From Streptomyces alanosinicus (GTDB taxonomy: Bacteria > Actinomycetota > Actinomycetes > Streptomycetales > Streptomycetaceae): a stretch of DNA of 64,000 bases. This document shows, piece by piece, positions 63,322-64,000 of the stretch. The translations under genes and the position numbers were made by a program. The DNA is taken from assembly GCF_014650595.1 (NCBI RefSeq), contig NZ_BMVG01000001.1, forward strand, positions 496,001 through 560,000. The letters run 5' to 3'. Within the stretch, counting starts at the first letter, position 1, and every line of letters begins with the position of its first letter. Under the pieces are notes generated by a model. That model ran no database searches. It had not been told where the DNA came from and worked only from the letters and a program-made list of their open reading frames with translations.

Positions 63322-64000
63322 ATGACGCACGCCATGCTGAAGGGGTCGAACGTCCCGCTGGAGGCCGAGACGGTCCGCGCCGTACTGCGCTGGACGCCCG
63401 GAGCGGGAGTTCCGGACGTGGACGCCTCGGCGCTGCTGCTGGGCCCCGACGGCCGGGTGCGCTCCGACGAGGACTTCGTCTTCTACAACCAGCCCCGGCA
63501 CCCCTCCGGGAAGGTGTGGCGGCTGGGCAAGAAGCGCGTCGCGGAGGGACTGACCGACACGATCCAGACGGATCTGCCGGGTGTCGAGGCGGCCGTCGGC
63601 CGGATCGTGCTGGTGGCGTCCGCGGACGGGGTCGCCTTCGACCGGGTGCCGGCGCTGTGCGTCCTGCTGTACGACGCCGCGGTCGCCGACGGGGAGCCGC
63701 TGGCCCGGTTCGAGATCAAGCCGGAGACGGGCGCGGAGACCGCGCTGATCTGCGGTGAGCTGTACCGGCGCGGGGAGGGCTGGAAGTTCCGCGCGGTGGG
63801 CGAGGGGTACTCCAACGGCCTGCGGGGTCTCGCCACGGACTTCGGTATCTCGGTGGACGAGTCGGAGATGGCGGAGCCGCAGTCGTCCCAGCCGCTGCCG
63901 CCCGAGCGGCCGGTGCCCGCGGTGCCTCAGCAGCCGGCGCCCGCCGTGCCTCAGCAGCCGCCGGCCTACGGCTATCCGCAGCCGGCGGCGGCTGCGCCGG
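63322..64000 (+). CDS. terD: TerD-family protein (partial, runs off the right edge)
   Basis: TerD/CABP calcium-binding stress protein. It starts [22 protein letters not shown], and the metal-binding region [27 protein letters not shown] and the [23 protein letters not shown] and [32 protein letters not shown] segments are typical. After about residue 185 it continues into a Pro/Gln-rich tail ([21 protein letters not shown]), which is longer than plain TerD and is cut by the window end. TerD proteins protect against tellurite, oxidative and phage stress. Divergent from its biosynthetic partners. Confidence 0.9.
   Translation, partial: MTHAMLKGSNVPLEAETVRAVLRWTPGAGVPDVDASALLLGPDGRVRSDEDFVFYNQPRHPSGKVWRLGKKRVAEGLTDTIQTDLPGVEAAVGRIVLVASADGVAFDRVPALCVLLYDAAVADGEPLARFEIKPETGAETALICGELYRRGEGWKFRAVGEGYSNGLRGLATDFGISVDESEMAEPQSSQPLPPERPVPAVPQQPAPAVPQQPPAYGYPQPAAAAP

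Overview
The window is a linear stretch of a Streptomyces-type chromosome. It has very high GC with strong third-position GC bias, frequent GTG starts, many ATGA/GTGA translational overlaps, a cobalamin-riboswitch B12 uptake operon, an FHA protein, DHA2-type MFS pumps, a Ter-type operon and the remains of a Streptomyces-style integrative element. Nothing here is an rRNA operon, CRISPR array or complete secondary-metabolite cluster.

Layout. 1-3 kb: a leftward short-chain dehydrogenase / zinc alcohol dehydrogenase / MaoC hydratase operon. 3-8.5 kb: a sensor kinase and a response regulator separated by a GH54 arabinofuranosidase, then a SigE-type ECF sigma factor with a membrane partner. 8.5-17.5 kb: two MFS pumps, an SCP2-type thiolase, methyltransferase, cell-wall amidase, membrane protein, F420-type oxidoreductase and a lipoprotein. 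17.6-23.6 kb: a leftward glycosyltransferase / methyltransferase / alpha-alpha-toroid operon, a TetR regulator resembling mycobacterial KstR, and an aldehyde dehydrogenase plus ferredoxin. 23.6-27.4 kb: the scar of an integrated element (two integrase fragments, a GntR regulator with operators, a Nudix hydrolase, the 3' half of a tRNA-Tyr). 27.7-29.4 kb: a metallo-beta-lactamase-fold hydrolase and a SnoaL-like protein. 29.4-35.4 kb: a cobalamin riboswitch followed by two surface proteins and a full ECF transporter (T, fused A-A', S). 35.7-39.7 kb: an SLT-domain protein, a YoaK protein, and a divergent CYP125-like P450 / steroid-thiolase pair. 39.7-40.9 kb: three decayed gene fragments. 41-58.6 kb: mostly housekeeping or poorly known genes, with a tRNA-Val at 55.1 kb. 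58.6-64 kb: a Ter-associated biosynthetic operon (HAD phosphatase, PRTase-TRSP-StiP fusion, citrate-lyase-like enzyme) divergent from terD, which runs off the right edge.

How the parts work together. The most striking pattern is a dispersed regulon. A KstR-like repressor gene lies in the window, and four exact matches to the mycobacterial KstR operator consensus TNNAACNNGTTNNA, plus related palindromes, sit in front of lipid or steroid side-chain type genes: the MaoC operon, the thiolase, the kstR/glycosyltransferase divergence, the MBL hydrolase, the aldehyde dehydrogenase, the CYP125-like P450 and the thiolase at 38.5 kb. A second shared palindrome, CTGACGGNNNNTCAG, accompanies two of these promoters and the F420-type oxidoreductase. 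The second notable system is the riboswitch-controlled ECF operon. Its first gene encodes a secreted, membrane-anchored alpha-alpha-barrel protein reminiscent of the barrel of intrinsic factor and transcobalamin, which suggests surface capture of a corrinoid ahead of import.
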